NCBI GenBank assembly: GCA_031264015.1
Contig: JAISET010000125.1
Span: 1 to 35,696, forward strand
Source of the DNA: Deltaproteobacteria bacterium
Lineage (GTDB): Bacteria > Desulfobacterota > Desulfarculia > Adiutricales > Adiutricaceae
DNA length: 35,696 bases
Direction: 5' to 3'
In this document: positions 28,119-35,696 of the stretch, piece after piece
Layout: each line of letters opens with the position of its first letter
How positions within the stretch are numbered: the stretch's first letter is position 1
Position numbers and translations under genes: made by a program
The notes under the pieces: model-generated
What the model was told of the DNA's origin: nothing
The model's input: only the letters and a program-made list of their open reading frames with translations
The model's database searches: none

Positions 28119-28420
28119 TGGAAAATCACATGGAAATAGCGAGAGAAGACATCCGCCCTATAGAATATGCCTTTCGCCCGTTCGATGGCGCGCCCAAGCC
28201 ACCCCGGCGGGATCGCGGAGGTCATGGCGGAGCCCTCAAAACAGAACTGTCCGACACAGTGTCTTAGATTGAAAGCAACCGACAAGAGATCGGAATAGAT
28301 GTGGAAACCTCGTTGTTCTTCAGTTGGCAGGCTCAGAAGCAGCGCCGGATGTTGATATACTCCAAAACAAACTGCGCCTCGCGCTTGTTGAGGAAGTCAG
28401 GAATGCAGACGGTACAATAG
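28118..28420 (+). pseudogene. Remnant of an S8 (subtilisin-like) peptidase gene
   Basis: The ATG at 28118 overlaps the ATPase stop. The product starts MENHMEIAREDIRPIEY and includes PPRRDRGGHGGAL, similar to the RdR..Hg..L element near the N-terminus of S8 peptidases that follow such ATPases. A TAG at 28265-28267 stops it after 49 codons. The same frame continues (IESNRQEIGIDVETSLFF), and the next homologous-looking stretch (DVDILQNKLRLALVEEVRN) is in another frame from about 28324. It ends near 28420 well before any catalytic domain. So nonsense, frameshift and truncation all occur. The peptidase identity rests on a short motif and the gene order and is moderate. Confidence 0.5.
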
Positions 28421-29174
28421 GCTCCGGAACCAGCCTTGAGGGAGCTGGAGCCTGTGCCCCGCTGGTCTCAAACTTCCCTTTGACACCGGGCGCGACCTTG
28501 GATCGTCCGGGCCGCCCATAATGGCCCGGGACCAAGCCTGGCGTCTCCCTGGGAGCCGAGCCGGGCCTCGGTTTGTGACGAGCCGGCCTTGAGAGGCCCC
28601 GCGGCTCCCGCAAATTTGCGGCGCGGGGGGCGGTTGAAGGGTGCTTTTCCCCTAAGGCCGGGGCGGGCAAGTCGTCAAACATGCCGGATAGGCGCCCGGC
28701 CCATGACGGCCGGCGGCGCCCGGCATGCCGCATGCTGATTTTTTGTAGCCGGACCCTGTCATTTGGGCCTGGCGACGGATTGGGCCGACGATTAAAGCGG
28801 GCCCCGGAACCAAGGCGGGCCTCCCCCGCGAACGCTTGCAATTTTCATCCCAGAGTAGGTCCTGGACTCGGGTCCAGCCCCAACCCCGGCGGGGGTCGCC
28901 AGGGACCCCGTGAACGCGTACGCCTCACAGTCAAAACCGCCGTTTTAATCGACCAACTTTTTTCCCGCATTCACCAAAGCCTCTGTCTCTTGCCTCGGCC
29001 ATTCAATTATTTAGACTTATTGTCAAGACCAAGAAGGTCTCGCTTGCGTATAATTCCGACTTCTCCCAAAAGAGCGAGTCAACTATTCGCCAACCATCCA
29101 GCGAATAACCATCCCGCCCGCCGACAAAGCAAGGGCGGATATTGTCGTCCACATCGGAAAAGTCTTTCGCAGCC
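28421..29174. other. Gene-free, inverted-repeat-rich segment of the island
   Basis: No supportable gene. GC-rich 28430-28930 holds many short inverted repeats, for example CTGGAC/GTCCAG around 28862-28878, and recurrent GAGCCGGGCCTCGG-like motifs, one of which recurs near 29794-29816. The AT-richer part carries hairpins AGACC/GGTCT (29026-29040), TATTCGC/GCGAATA (29084-29107) and ATCC-GCCC/GGGCGGAT (29111-29140), just upstream of the TIR-like gene. Confidence 0.4.
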
Positions 29175-29696
29175 ATGAGGCCCCTCGTCAAAACATACAT
29201 AGCCGCCGACTGGGAAAACGACCTCGCCGCCGCGGAACAGTTGCGGCGCTGGAACGCCGAAGACGACTGGCATTTGTCATTCGCCGACTCCCATGGCCTG
29301 CGGCGGGCGAAAGACGACAGCCCCAACTGCCGGGTGAAAAAAGCAGTTGACAACCTGCTTTACGGGATCGAGACTTTTGTCCTCGTCGTCGGCGACAAGA
29401 CAAAATCAAGCGACGTCGGGAGCTGTCGGCACTGCCCCAACTACAACTCGACCCGCATATGTTGCAACCTCAGGCACCAGACAGACTCCGGAAGCTTTTT
29501 GGTTCACGAGTGCCGGCAGGCCGTCAAAAACAATCTGCATGTCGTCGTTCTCTACCATGCCGCGACAGTTGACAAGTCAAAGTGTCCCGACGAGCTGCAT
29601 GACCTCGGCGCGCATAAGCCCATGCTTTTTCTTTCAAATAATGTCATAACCTGGAATTATGCGGATGTGAAATCCGCTCTTTGTCCGACGCCCTAG
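29175..29696 (+). CDS. TIR-like (Thoeris/MTH538-type) domain protein
   Basis: 173 residues. The opening KTYIAADWENDLAAAEQLRRW, then FADSH and the strand ETFVLVVGDKT, and EC..AV near residue 112 follow the beta-alpha pattern of TIR-like domains of the ThsB/DUF1863 group, which sense infection or make NAD-derived signals. A Cys cluster (C84, C87, C96, C97) in the middle could bind metal. The start is uncertain: the ATG at 29175 places the first strand at residue 6, while a TTG at 29142 would add 11 residues. No ThsA-like effector is adjacent; the neighbours are a decayed peptidase and purF. Function is inferred from fold similarity only. Confidence 0.6.
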   Translation: MRPLVKTYIAADWENDLAAAEQLRRWNAEDDWHLSFADSHGLRRAKDDSPNCRVKKAVDNLLYGIETFVLVVGDKTKSSDVGSCRHCPNYNSTRICCNLRHQTDSGSFLVHECRQAVKNNLHVVVLYHAATVDKSKCPDELHDLGAHKPMLFLSNNVITWNYADVKSALCPTP

Positions 29697-29825
29697 TCGC
29701 GGACGGCGACAAGCCCGGCCGGGCCCCGCCGAAGGTCTTTTGGCCGTTCTATTATTATGTCCCGTTCCGTGTTACAATAAATGGTTCCATCAGGGGGCCC
29801 GGCCCGAGCCTCGGTCCAGGGGTGG

Positions 29826-29858
29826 AAAGATTCGTCCGTTTGGGCGAATCTTTGTTTT
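29826..29858 (+). terminator. 12-bp hairpin with T-run between the TIR-like gene and purF
   Basis: AAAGATTCGTCC (29826-29837) pairs with GGGCGAATCTTT (29842-29853) through a GTTT loop, with one G-T pair, and is followed by GTTTT. It could end transcription from the TIR-like gene or act as an attenuator in the purF leader, which starts 71 bases later. A TTGACA at 29873-29878 could belong to a purF promoter, but no matching -10 box is clear. Confidence 0.6.
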
Positions 29859-29928
29859 ACCTTTGGTTGTATTTGACAACTTTTTTCAACCGCCGACTTC
29901 GGTTCGGATAACAAAAGGCCTTAATCCG

Positions 29929-31416
29929 ATGACTCCCACAGGCACCAGGCGCCAAAATTTCAATTGCCGTCGGCAGGCGTCCCCGGCGGGCGGCCAGACT
30001 TGTCCCCCGGCCCGCCGCCGCGGATCGCCGGACGCGCCGGAGGCCGCCCCGGCGGGACTCACCGCCAGCTACAGCCCGCACGGGTGGCACGAGGAGTGCG
30101 GGGTGGTTGGGCTGTGGTGCGACTCGGCCCAGATCGCCGACCTGTGCTACCTGGGGCTCTTCGCCCTGCAGCACAGGGGCCAGGAGAGCGCGGGCATCTC
30201 GGTCACCAACGGCCTGCACATCGAGACCGTCAAGGGCATGGGGCTGCTGCCCGAAGCCCTGAGGGACGGCAGGCCGACCTTGCGGGGCCACGCCGCCGTC
30301 GGGCACGTCCGCTACTCCACCCACGGGGGCAGCCTCAACTGCAACGTCCAGCCCATCTTCGCCTATTCCCGGGGCGGCTTCGTGGGGCTGGCCCACAACG
30401 GCAACCTGACCAACGCCGAGGAGATCAAGGCCCAGATGGAGGCCGCGGGGTGTCTGTTTCAGACGACCACGGACAGCGAGGTCATCCTGAACCTGATCGC
30501 CACCTCCCCCCACCCGATTTTGGAGGACGCCGTGGCGACCTCGCTGAACCGGGTCAGCGGGGCCTACTCCCTGGTCATCCTGCTGCCCGACCGGCTCATA
30601 GCCGTCCGCGACCCCAAGGGCTACCGGCCCCTCTGCCTGGGCAGGCTCCCCGACGGCGGCTGGATGTTCGCCTCCGAGAGCTGCGGCCTGGACGCCGTCA
30701 GGGCCGAGTTTGTCCGGGACGTCCTGCCGGGCGAGATGGTCACCGTCGACCACAACGGCCCCCGCTCCTACTTTTTCGCCAAGGCCGGGAAAATCAACGC
30801 CTGCGTCTTCGAGCACATCTATTTCGCCCGCCCCGACAGCGTCCTCGACGGCCTGAGCGTCTGGCAGGCCCGCTTCGAGATGGGCCGCCAGCTGGCCCGG
30901 GAGTTCAAGGGGGAGGCCGACATCGTCATCCCCGTCCCGGACACCGGCATCACCGCCGCCCTGGGCTTCAGCAAGGAGAGCGGGCTCCCCTACTTCGAGG
31001 GGCTCATCAAGAACCGCTACGTGGGCCGCAGCTTCATCATGCCCCAGCAGGTCAGCCGCGAGAACACCGTGGAGATGAAGCTCAACCCCGTCCGCGCCAA
31101 CCTGGCCGACCGCCGGGTGGTCCTGATCGACGACTCCATCGTCCGGGGCACCACCAGCGCCCGCATAGTCTCGCTGGTGCGCAGGGCCGGGGCCAGGGAG
31201 GTGCACATGTGCATCTCGTCCCCGCCCATCACCCAGTCGTGCCTCTACGGGATAGACACCTCCATCCGCAAGGAGCTCATCGCCTCGACCATGTCGGTGG
31301 GGCAGATCGGGGCGACCCTGGGCGTGGACAGCCTGCTCTATCTCTCCCGTCAGGGTCTGCTGGACTCCGTCGGGGACCCGAAAAACGAGCGCAACTGCCT
31401 GGAGTGCTTTTCCTAG
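29929..31416 (+). CDS. purF: Amidophosphoribosyltransferase
   Basis: PurF makes phosphoribosylamine from PRPP and glutamine, the first committed step of purine synthesis. In the 495-residue reading from the ATG at 29929, the glutaminase nucleophile is Cys57 in EECGVVGLW, preceded by a leader of 56 residues that must be cleaved to expose it; relatives with a propeptide usually have about 10 residues. HRGQESAGIS and the PRPP loop VVLIDDSIVRGTT are present. Cys residues in ACVFEHIYF, SCLYGIDT and CLECF match the four cluster ligands of the Bacillus-type enzyme, so a 4Fe-4S cluster is likely. AAAAGG precedes the ATG by 11 bases, and no later start codon exists before Cys57. A longer open frame to 29740 crosses the hairpin and is not preferred. 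Confidence 0.96.
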   Translation: MTPTGTRRQNFNCRRQASPAGGQTCPPARRRGSPDAPEAAPAGLTASYSPHGWHEECGVVGLWCDSAQIADLCYLGLFALQHRGQESAGISVTNGLHIETVKGMGLLPEALRDGRPTLRGHAAVGHVRYSTHGGSLNCNVQPIFAYSRGGFVGLAHNGNLTNAEEIKAQMEAAGCLFQTTTDSEVILNLIATSPHPILEDAVATSLNRVSGAYSLVILLPDRLIAVRDPKGYRPLCLGRLPDGGWMFASESCGLDAVRAEFVRDVLPGEMVTVDHNGPRSYFFAKAGKINACVFEHIYFARPDSVLDGLSVWQARFEMGRQLAREFKGEADIVIPVPDTGITAALGFSKESGLPYFEGLIKNRYVGRSFIMPQQVSRENTVEMKLNPVRANLADRRVVLIDDSIVRGTTSARIVSLVRRAGAREVHMCISSPPITQSCLYGIDTSIRKELIASTMSVGQIGATLGVDSLLYLSRQGLLDSVGDPKNERNCLECFS

Positions 31417-31553
31417 GACGGGAGGCCGGCTTCCGGGACCCGGAAAACTTGACTGAAACTTGGCCGGGGGGTTTTCTTGTCTTCTCGGGAAAAAGAATTC
31501 ACCCGCATCACCTTGTCGAAAACCGAGGGGGCCCCGGGGCTGGCCGGGAGACA

Positions 31554-31952
31554 ATGACGGGGGGATGGGGCGCGGAGGAGAGGACGCCGGGCGGGAACGC
31601 CGGGGACGGGAAGGCCCCCGCAGGGACGACGCCGCAAGAGGAGCCGCCGCTCAAAATATTGGCCGGCGACGCGTCGCCGGGCGGCGACCTGGCCGACAAG
31701 CTGCGAAGAACGCCGGCCAAAAACGAGGCCAAGGAGAAAATTCTGGCCGGGGTCAAGAAAGACGGCGTCGTCCCCGAGGAGACGACGCTTCTCGGCCCCG
31801 GCCTTATTTTTGGAAAAATGTCGAAATACGCGATCGGCGGGCAGGCCGCGACCGTCCGCTCGAAGTCTCCCCCTGGGGCGCGGGCGGCGTTCAAGGCTCT
31901 GGGCGTCTGCTCGCAGGAAATCGTCGTCTTGGAAAACTGGCGGGCGGAATAA
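31554..31952 (+). CDS. Small hypothetical protein downstream of purF
   Basis: 132 residues from an ATG with GGGAG four bases upstream. The first 35 residues are Gly/Pro/Glu-rich. The rest is more ordered, with AKEKILAGVKKDGVVPE, LLGPGLIFGKM and a C-terminal CSQEIVVLENWRAE. Third-codon positions are strongly GC, as in the core genes, which favours real coding. I do not recognise the protein. It is not clearly part of the purine pathway; co-transcription with purF is possible (137-base gap). Overlapping frames in this GC-rich stretch are the main alternative. Confidence 0.5.
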   Translation: MTGGWGAEERTPGGNAGDGKAPAGTTPQEEPPLKILAGDASPGGDLADKLRRTPAKNEAKEKILAGVKKDGVVPEETTLLGPGLIFGKMSKYAIGGQAATVRSKSPPGARAAFKALGVCSQEIVVLENWRAE

Positions 31953-31966
31953 AGTTCCCCATGTAA

Positions 31967-32038
31967 AATTGTTTCGACTTCGAGCTGGCGGCCACCCTGA
32001 CCGACCAGCTTGAAGCCGCGATCAGCAAGATCGATTGA
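31967..32038 (+). pseudogene. Possible 3' remnant of a lost gene
   Basis: A short open stretch ends in FELAATLTDQLEAAISKID followed by tandem stops TGA TAA. It has no start and is preceded by a stop in the same frame. It reads like the natural C-terminus of a larger protein, at the edge where composition falls before the SIR2-HerA locus. The parent is unknown and the call is weak. Confidence 0.25.
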
Positions 32039-32152
32039 TAAAAATAAATTTTATAATTGAGTCATAGGGAGGTATTGGACACCCGTGGCCCCAAAATTTT
32101 GACCATATGATATCCAGCAGTCCATCGCAGTGTGGTACATGCCATTGAATAT

Positions 32153-33382
32153 TTATTGTTTGTTCTGCCAATCATTAGCGACTGTTTGCCATTCCTTCAG
32201 GTCAGGAACCTCCTGGCCAGTCCAAACTTCCCAAAATTTTGGATCATCTGACAGCGGCTGCTGCGTTTTTGGTAAATCGTTAATGCGGACAAGAACCGGG
32301 AGTTCCGCCGCCCAGCCTAATAGAATCGCATTTTGCGAGGACAACGTAGGAAGATCACGCAATAAACCCTTCAAATTATCTGGTAAAAATTTTTGAACTA
32401 ATTCTTGGTCCCGGTCATTGCTTATGCGGTGAAGCAAAAAAGTATTGCCCTGAGACAGCACTGTTGGGGACAATTCAGAAGGCCGTTGTGAAGAGACTAC
32501 TAGCCCCAAGCCAAACTTGCGTCCCTCTCGCGCTATTTTTTCAAAAACTTGGCAACAGACAGCGGATAAGTCTTGATTTTCAACATCATCTTTATAGCGT
32601 CGCACGAATGTGTGGGCTTCTTCCATCACTAATACTGTGGGCAATACTTTGTGATCAGGGCTAAGGCGTCTATAACGCTGTAGTGCCTCAAAAATCATGC
32701 GAGCAATAACGGACGTTACTAAATGAATGATTTCAGACGGGACCAGAGATAAATCAATAATAGTGATATTGTGAGTATGAGTATCAGGAACGCCTACGTA
32801 ATCAATAAGCCATTGGTCAAGTGTTGCACCTGTTTTGTTTTCGATTATATTATTCATTCTCGTATCTGACAGTAAAGAGCGAGTACGGGCAATAAGAGAA
32901 TCGTGATACTGTGGTGATGATTCTTGATTAGCCAACTCTTCAAGATGAGTAATAAAAATGTCTCCATCAAACGCTATAGGCGTGTCTTCATGGGGGTCTT
33001 GGCAAAAAACGATGCCTCCAAGCCCCTGTAAAGTCTTTTCTAATGCTACAATTATAGATTCAATATCTATGGCTAAAAAATTATAATAACCTATGTCTCC
33101 TGTATTTTTTCGATATGTTTGCCCTAGCCTCTGTAGTGTATTTTGAAAATTTTGCAACAACAAATTCAACAATTGAACATATGGTTGATATTCGGGATTG
33201 TTTAAGCAGCATTCTATGTCATTGGCCATCGTGGCAAGTTTAGGGCCAAATTTCCAACCCTCATAACTATTTCCAGAACGCATATCCTCTCTAATCTTAT
33301 TCAAGATAATACTTATTTTGCGGCGTAATTTAAACTTAACGTCATCGGCATCATATTGATTTGCACTTTTAATTTCACGCAA
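32153..33382 (-). CDS. herA: HerA-like ATPase, C-terminal part (frameshifted from its N-terminal part)
   Basis: 409 residues covering the second half of a HerA/FtsK-type hexameric DNA-translocating ATPase. It opens LREIKSANQYDADD, has a long helical insert, then VLVMEEAHTF (Walker B with the E-E-A-H seen in HerA) and SSQRPSELSP (sensor-like), and ends in WQTVANDWQNKQ. It continues the preceding minus-strand fragment, which it overlaps by eight bases. Removing one base from the AAAA run (TTTT at 33387-33390 on the plus strand) restores a single frame reading PLIKLLREIK, giving about 697 residues in total. By itself it lacks Walker A, so it would be inactive unless a frameshift restores the full protein. 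AT-rich and acquired in character; partner of the SIR2-like gene. Confidence 0.85.
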   Translation of the reverse strand: MREIKSANQYDADDVKFKLRRKISIILNKIREDMRSGNSYEGWKFGPKLATMANDIECCLNNPEYQPYVQLLNLLLQNFQNTLQRLGQTYRKNTGDIGYYNFLAIDIESIIVALEKTLQGLGGIVFCQDPHEDTPIAFDGDIFITHLEELANQESSPQYHDSLIARTRSLLSDTRMNNIIENKTGATLDQWLIDYVGVPDTHTHNITIIDLSLVPSEIIHLVTSVIARMIFEALQRYRRLSPDHKVLPTVLVMEEAHTFVRRYKDDVENQDLSAVCCQVFEKIAREGRKFGLGLVVSSQRPSELSPTVLSQGNTFLLHRISNDRDQELVQKFLPDNLKGLLRDLPTLSSQNAILLGWAAELPVLVRINDLPKTQQPLSDDPKFWEVWTGQEVPDLKEWQTVANDWQNKQ

Positions 33383-34244
33383 TAGCTTTTATCAGTGGAC
33401 GCTGCGCTTTTTCACTTGCCTGGGTAAAAGCGCACCACTCCGCACTATTCCAGAGCCATAAAGGCACATTGAGTTGCTTAACGGGCTCATTGCTGCTTTC
33501 GCCAACTCTGAAAATATGCGGACTCAGTGATTCACTATTTTGGGCGAAAGCTCTTGAATACTCTCCATTGGGGTCAAGTATAATAAAACGCGCATTGAGC
33601 TTGTCTCGACCGCTTTCTGCACACACTCTCGACGCTTCTTCTAATGACCACCGAATCAAACCGGCAACGGTACACGACTTTCCACTACCTGTATTGCCTA
33701 ACACGGCACAGTGTCGCCCAAAAAGTTTATTAGGGTCAATGGTAACGTCAGCGTTAGCGGCTAAAACGCTGGTGCCAATTTTTACCGAACGTCTTTCGCC
33801 GGATTCAACAATATCTTTGAGCTGTAGCGTCGTCGGCAATAAAACGCTATCTCCAACAGTGGGAAAAGCTTCCGTGCCGCGTTTGAACTCGTATCTGGGC
33901 TCATTATTCGCATCTGGTGCTTTTGAGCGCAAAGTACCGACAGGCTTTATACTCATTTTCCTTAAAGGATAAGGCAAATCAATCAGGCCAAAATCTTTGA
34001 AGCCTCGCCTCTGCGGGTGTGGTGATTTTTCAATAGAGATCCACTCTACCTGGCCGACAAGATATCCATCATCACTTGGCACTAACACATAGCCGTTTAC
34101 CCTGGGAAAAGGGCGGGGCACACCTGTGTTCAAGGACATATTATCTGGAGTTTCAATATCAAGCACCACCTTGATTTCATCTGGTGAAACAAAATCAACT
34201 GTACCAATGCGGAGAGACTCCGTATACTCACGATAAGACGTCAT
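33375..34244 (-). CDS. herA: HerA-like ATPase, N-terminal part with Walker A
   Basis: 289 residues. The N-terminal HAS-barrel-like beta domain (about 1-150; LRIGTVDFVSPDEIKVVLD and GYVLVPSDDGYLVGQVEWI) is followed by Walker A GNTGSGKS (183-190) and the ILDPNGEYSRAF strand characteristic of HerA ATPases. It then breaks off at QRPLIKAIA with a TGA caused by the one-base shift described for the C-terminal part. The start overlaps the end of the upstream SIR2-like gene by 17 bases, so the two are translationally coupled. In known SIR2-HerA defence pairs HerA forms a hexamer that assembles with SIR2 and the complex depletes NAD or cuts nucleic acid on infection; here that is inferred by homology. 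Confidence 0.85.
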   Translation of the reverse strand: MTSYREYTESLRIGTVDFVSPDEIKVVLDIETPDNMSLNTGVPRPFPRVNGYVLVPSDDGYLVGQVEWISIEKSPHPQRRGFKDFGLIDLPYPLRKMSIKPVGTLRSKAPDANNEPRYEFKRGTEAFPTVGDSVLLPTTLQLKDIVESGERRSVKIGTSVLAANADVTIDPNKLFGRHCAVLGNTGSGKSCTVAGLIRWSLEEASRVCAESGRDKLNARFIILDPNGEYSRAFAQNSESLSPHIFRVGESSNEPVKQLNVPLWLWNSAEWCAFTQASEKAQRPLIKAIA

Positions 34245-34956
34245 CTTTTTCCTCCCTACCGCTCATTTCCTCAGATTTATGCTCCAGATGTGCTGGTGGA
34301 TCATGTTTTTCAGCCCCGTGTCTGGCTTTCAGTAGGTCGCTCATCTTAATAGTCGTGCGATCAATGGCCGGCTTGGGTAAGTAGTGGTCAGCTAAGTCTT
34401 CAAGTCCCCCTAAATCAGGCCCCACCAGGATGGTCATTTGCGCCACACGGCCCAGATGTTTATAAAATTGAGCGATACGGCCTCCGATATCGTTATAGGC
34501 AATAATGACCAGATGGGTGGAAGGGATGGTCAGCATATCCTCAATGACGCGGTTTATATGCTCATCACCAAAGGAATAACCATAGGTTACCAGCGTACTG
34601 TTTGGGCGGCAGACAGCGGCGGCAAAATCGCGGAACAGTTCGACATAAGGATAAAAAGCGGTCTCCCTATCTTTAGCCGCATTGGGATAAATCATCAGGC
34701 CACTGGTCGTTGCTCCTCGCAAGCCCGGCGCGGCAAGGTTTGGCACCAAGCTTTTAGCCCCAAACGGTAAACCAATGCGGCGGATTTCTCGTCCCGCTGA
34801 AATCCAATCCAGCGAACCATGTAATTTTGTATATCTGATAACCCCTTCCAAATAACGAGGCTCCCCACGTATTCCAGGAGGGTTGTAATGCATATCCAGA
34901 TTCAAGCGAGATGATCTGAAAATTGGGCTGAGGTTGCCGACAAACCGGTCTAAAAA
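34228..34956 (-). CDS. SIR2-like NADase, C-terminal part (frameshifted)
   Basis: This is the second half of a SIR2-family defence NADase. Motifs in order are KLHGSLDW, a family hallmark containing the active-site His region, then MIYPNAAKDRE and GYSFGDEHINRVIEDML, followed by an acidic/basic tail ending DDVLS. The frame begins just after an A5 run (34952-34956 on the plus strand); adding one base there joins it to the N-terminal part as LHFLDRFVGN. The first ATG inside this fragment is at 34905. It overlaps the start of herA. Without the upstream NAD-binding half it should be inactive. Confidence 0.82.
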   Translation of the reverse strand, partial: FLDRFVGNLSPIFRSSRLNLDMHYNPPGIRGEPRYLEGVIRYTKLHGSLDWISAGREIRRIGLPFGAKSLVPNLAAPGLRGATTSGLMIYPNAAKDRETAFYPYVELFRDFAAAVCRPNSTLVTYGYSFGDEHINRVIEDMLTIPSTHLVIIAYNDIGGRIAQFYKHLGRVAQMTILVGPDLGGLEDLADHYLPKPAIDRTTIKMSDLLKARHGAEKHDPPAHLEHKSEEMSGREEKDDVLS

Positions 34957-35544
34957 TGAAGCCCCGCAATTTCAGCCCCCGCCTCAATAACGCGATCATA
35001 ATTGGTTGTGAAAATATGTAATCGGTCACGAGTACCGGCACGGCTGGCAAAACTCATCAAAAACGACACCAAATAATTAAATGCCTTTTCGCGGTTAGCT
35101 GTAGGCGAAGCAATTCCTTCTTCTCCTTGGAGTACCGTTCGGGCAATTGACGTTAACTTATCTTGAATTTCTTTTTCGAGTTCTTGAATCTGTGATCTCC
35201 AGCCCTCCTCAGCACCTGGCAACATCAGCCAATGCCTAAGGCCAGCGAAGACCTCATTGGCAACCCGTAATTCGTCTTCGAAATTGGGCATACTGCCGCG
35301 CCAGACTTCGGTGGTTGTATTTTTAACTCCTTGCGCGATTATATTGCCATAAGCAGTGAATTTGATATTTATCCCTGGAACCGCCCTATTTTGCGCCAGG
35401 TAATGAACAGCTTGTGTAATGCCGGCACCAGCTAACAGCGATAAATGATCCGACTGGAATAAAGCTGTCAGCCACGGTTCTATTTGCTTGCGTAATTCGG
35501 TCTGATTGAAATTTCCATATCCTGCCGCTGATTTTTTTAACCAT
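34950..35544 (-). CDS. SIR2-like NADase, N-terminal part (frameshifted at both ends)
   Basis: Reading upstream of the TAG at 34950-34952 gives FTTNYDRVIEAG (the TTNYD motif of SIR2-like enzymes), an all-helical region, WRGSMPNFEDEL and, further up, LSLLAGAGITQAVH (the NAD-binding GAG motif). The frame has no start of its own. The ATG at 35544 joins it only if the A7 run (T7 at 35532-35538 on the plus strand) loses one base, which gives MVKKSAAGYGNFNQTELRKQ. Otherwise translation could begin only internally, for example at 35291, and would omit the GAG motif. Together with the C-terminal part this is a protein of about 438 residues, coupled to herA. Confidence 0.75.
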
Positions 35545-35624
35545 GTACAACTAGTACCTTATATCTTTGAATTCTTCGGCAAAAAGGAGTATAGTCATGG
35601 CAACTGCTACCCGAGGAGGTCGCC

Positions 35625-35696
35625 ATGGCAACGATATACAAGATATTCCTCTCCCAGGACGAGCGCGATGAGCTTGATGGCATCATAAAGAAGGGG
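35625..35696 (+). mobile_element. 5' end of an IS630-family transposase gene (cut by window edge)
   Basis: An ATG preceded by GAGGAGGT starts MATIYKIFLSQDERDELDGIIKKG, matching the first residues of IS630-type transposases, and runs off the end of the window. It is divergent from the SIR2-like gene, whose start is 81 bases away, so the element's left end lies somewhere in 35545-35624. I could not identify its terminal inverted repeat. Too short for certainty. Confidence 0.55.

Noticed and set aside
28681-29178. 165-residue protein in the island
   Set aside because: Arg/Pro-rich composition, spans the change from GC-rich to AT-rich DNA and several hairpins, with no ribosome site or family resemblance.
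33375-33390. Programmed +1 frameshift in herA
   Set aside because: No known slippery or stop-stimulated signal is evident, and two further one-base breaks in the partner gene make mutation or sequencing error more likely.
35597-35671. 24-residue leader peptide before the transposase
   Set aside because: It has a plausible ribosome site but overlaps the transposase start in another frame and shows no recognisable features.

Overview
The window is a GC-rich bacterial chromosome segment in two layers: long GC-rich housekeeping genes, and shorter, visibly AT-richer accessory genes with a different codon style. The core features (split purS/purQ/purL, an iron-sulphur-type PurF, tandem membrane hybrid histidine kinases, and a GrpE-like/J-like/Hsp70 cluster) suit a Gram-negative bacterium. 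A deltaproteobacterial (Desulfobacterota-like) affinity is my guess, with low confidence, because no rRNA or complete tRNA is present.

Layout. 1-7860: a stand-alone receiver-domain regulator and two paralogous hybrid kinases (HisKA, HATPase, pseudo-receiver, receiver, Hpt, C-terminal helical module), together a likely multistep phosphorelay. 8015-11756: a left-handed beta-helix GlmU-like protein and a cobalamin adenosyltransferase on the minus strand, divergent from glmS. 12032-13776: an AbiE-type toxin/antitoxin pair (minus), with an AT-rich palindromic region upstream. 14379-15311: a DyP-type peroxidase (minus). 16095-22192: a non-canonical Hsp70 module made of a GrpE-like factor, a J-like protein with PPE in place of HPD, an Hsp70 and a 719-residue protein I do not recognise. 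22452-26511 and 29929-31416: the purine genes purC, purS, purQ, purL and purF.

Between purL and purF lies an accessory island: an XRE regulator broken by a nonsense codon, an intact AAA ATPase, a decayed S8-like peptidase and a TIR-like protein. After purF come a small hypothetical protein and a minus-strand SIR2-HerA defence locus carrying three single-base reading-frame breaks. The window ends in the first codons of an IS630-like transposase.

A recurring oddity is that many intergenic gaps hold their own family of short degenerate tandem repeats (units of about 7 to 31 bp), different in each gap. The best candidate for an undescribed system is the Hsp70 module at 16095-22192. The defence-type loci (AbiE, AAA/S8, TIR, SIR2-HerA) belong to recognisable families, and several look eroded.
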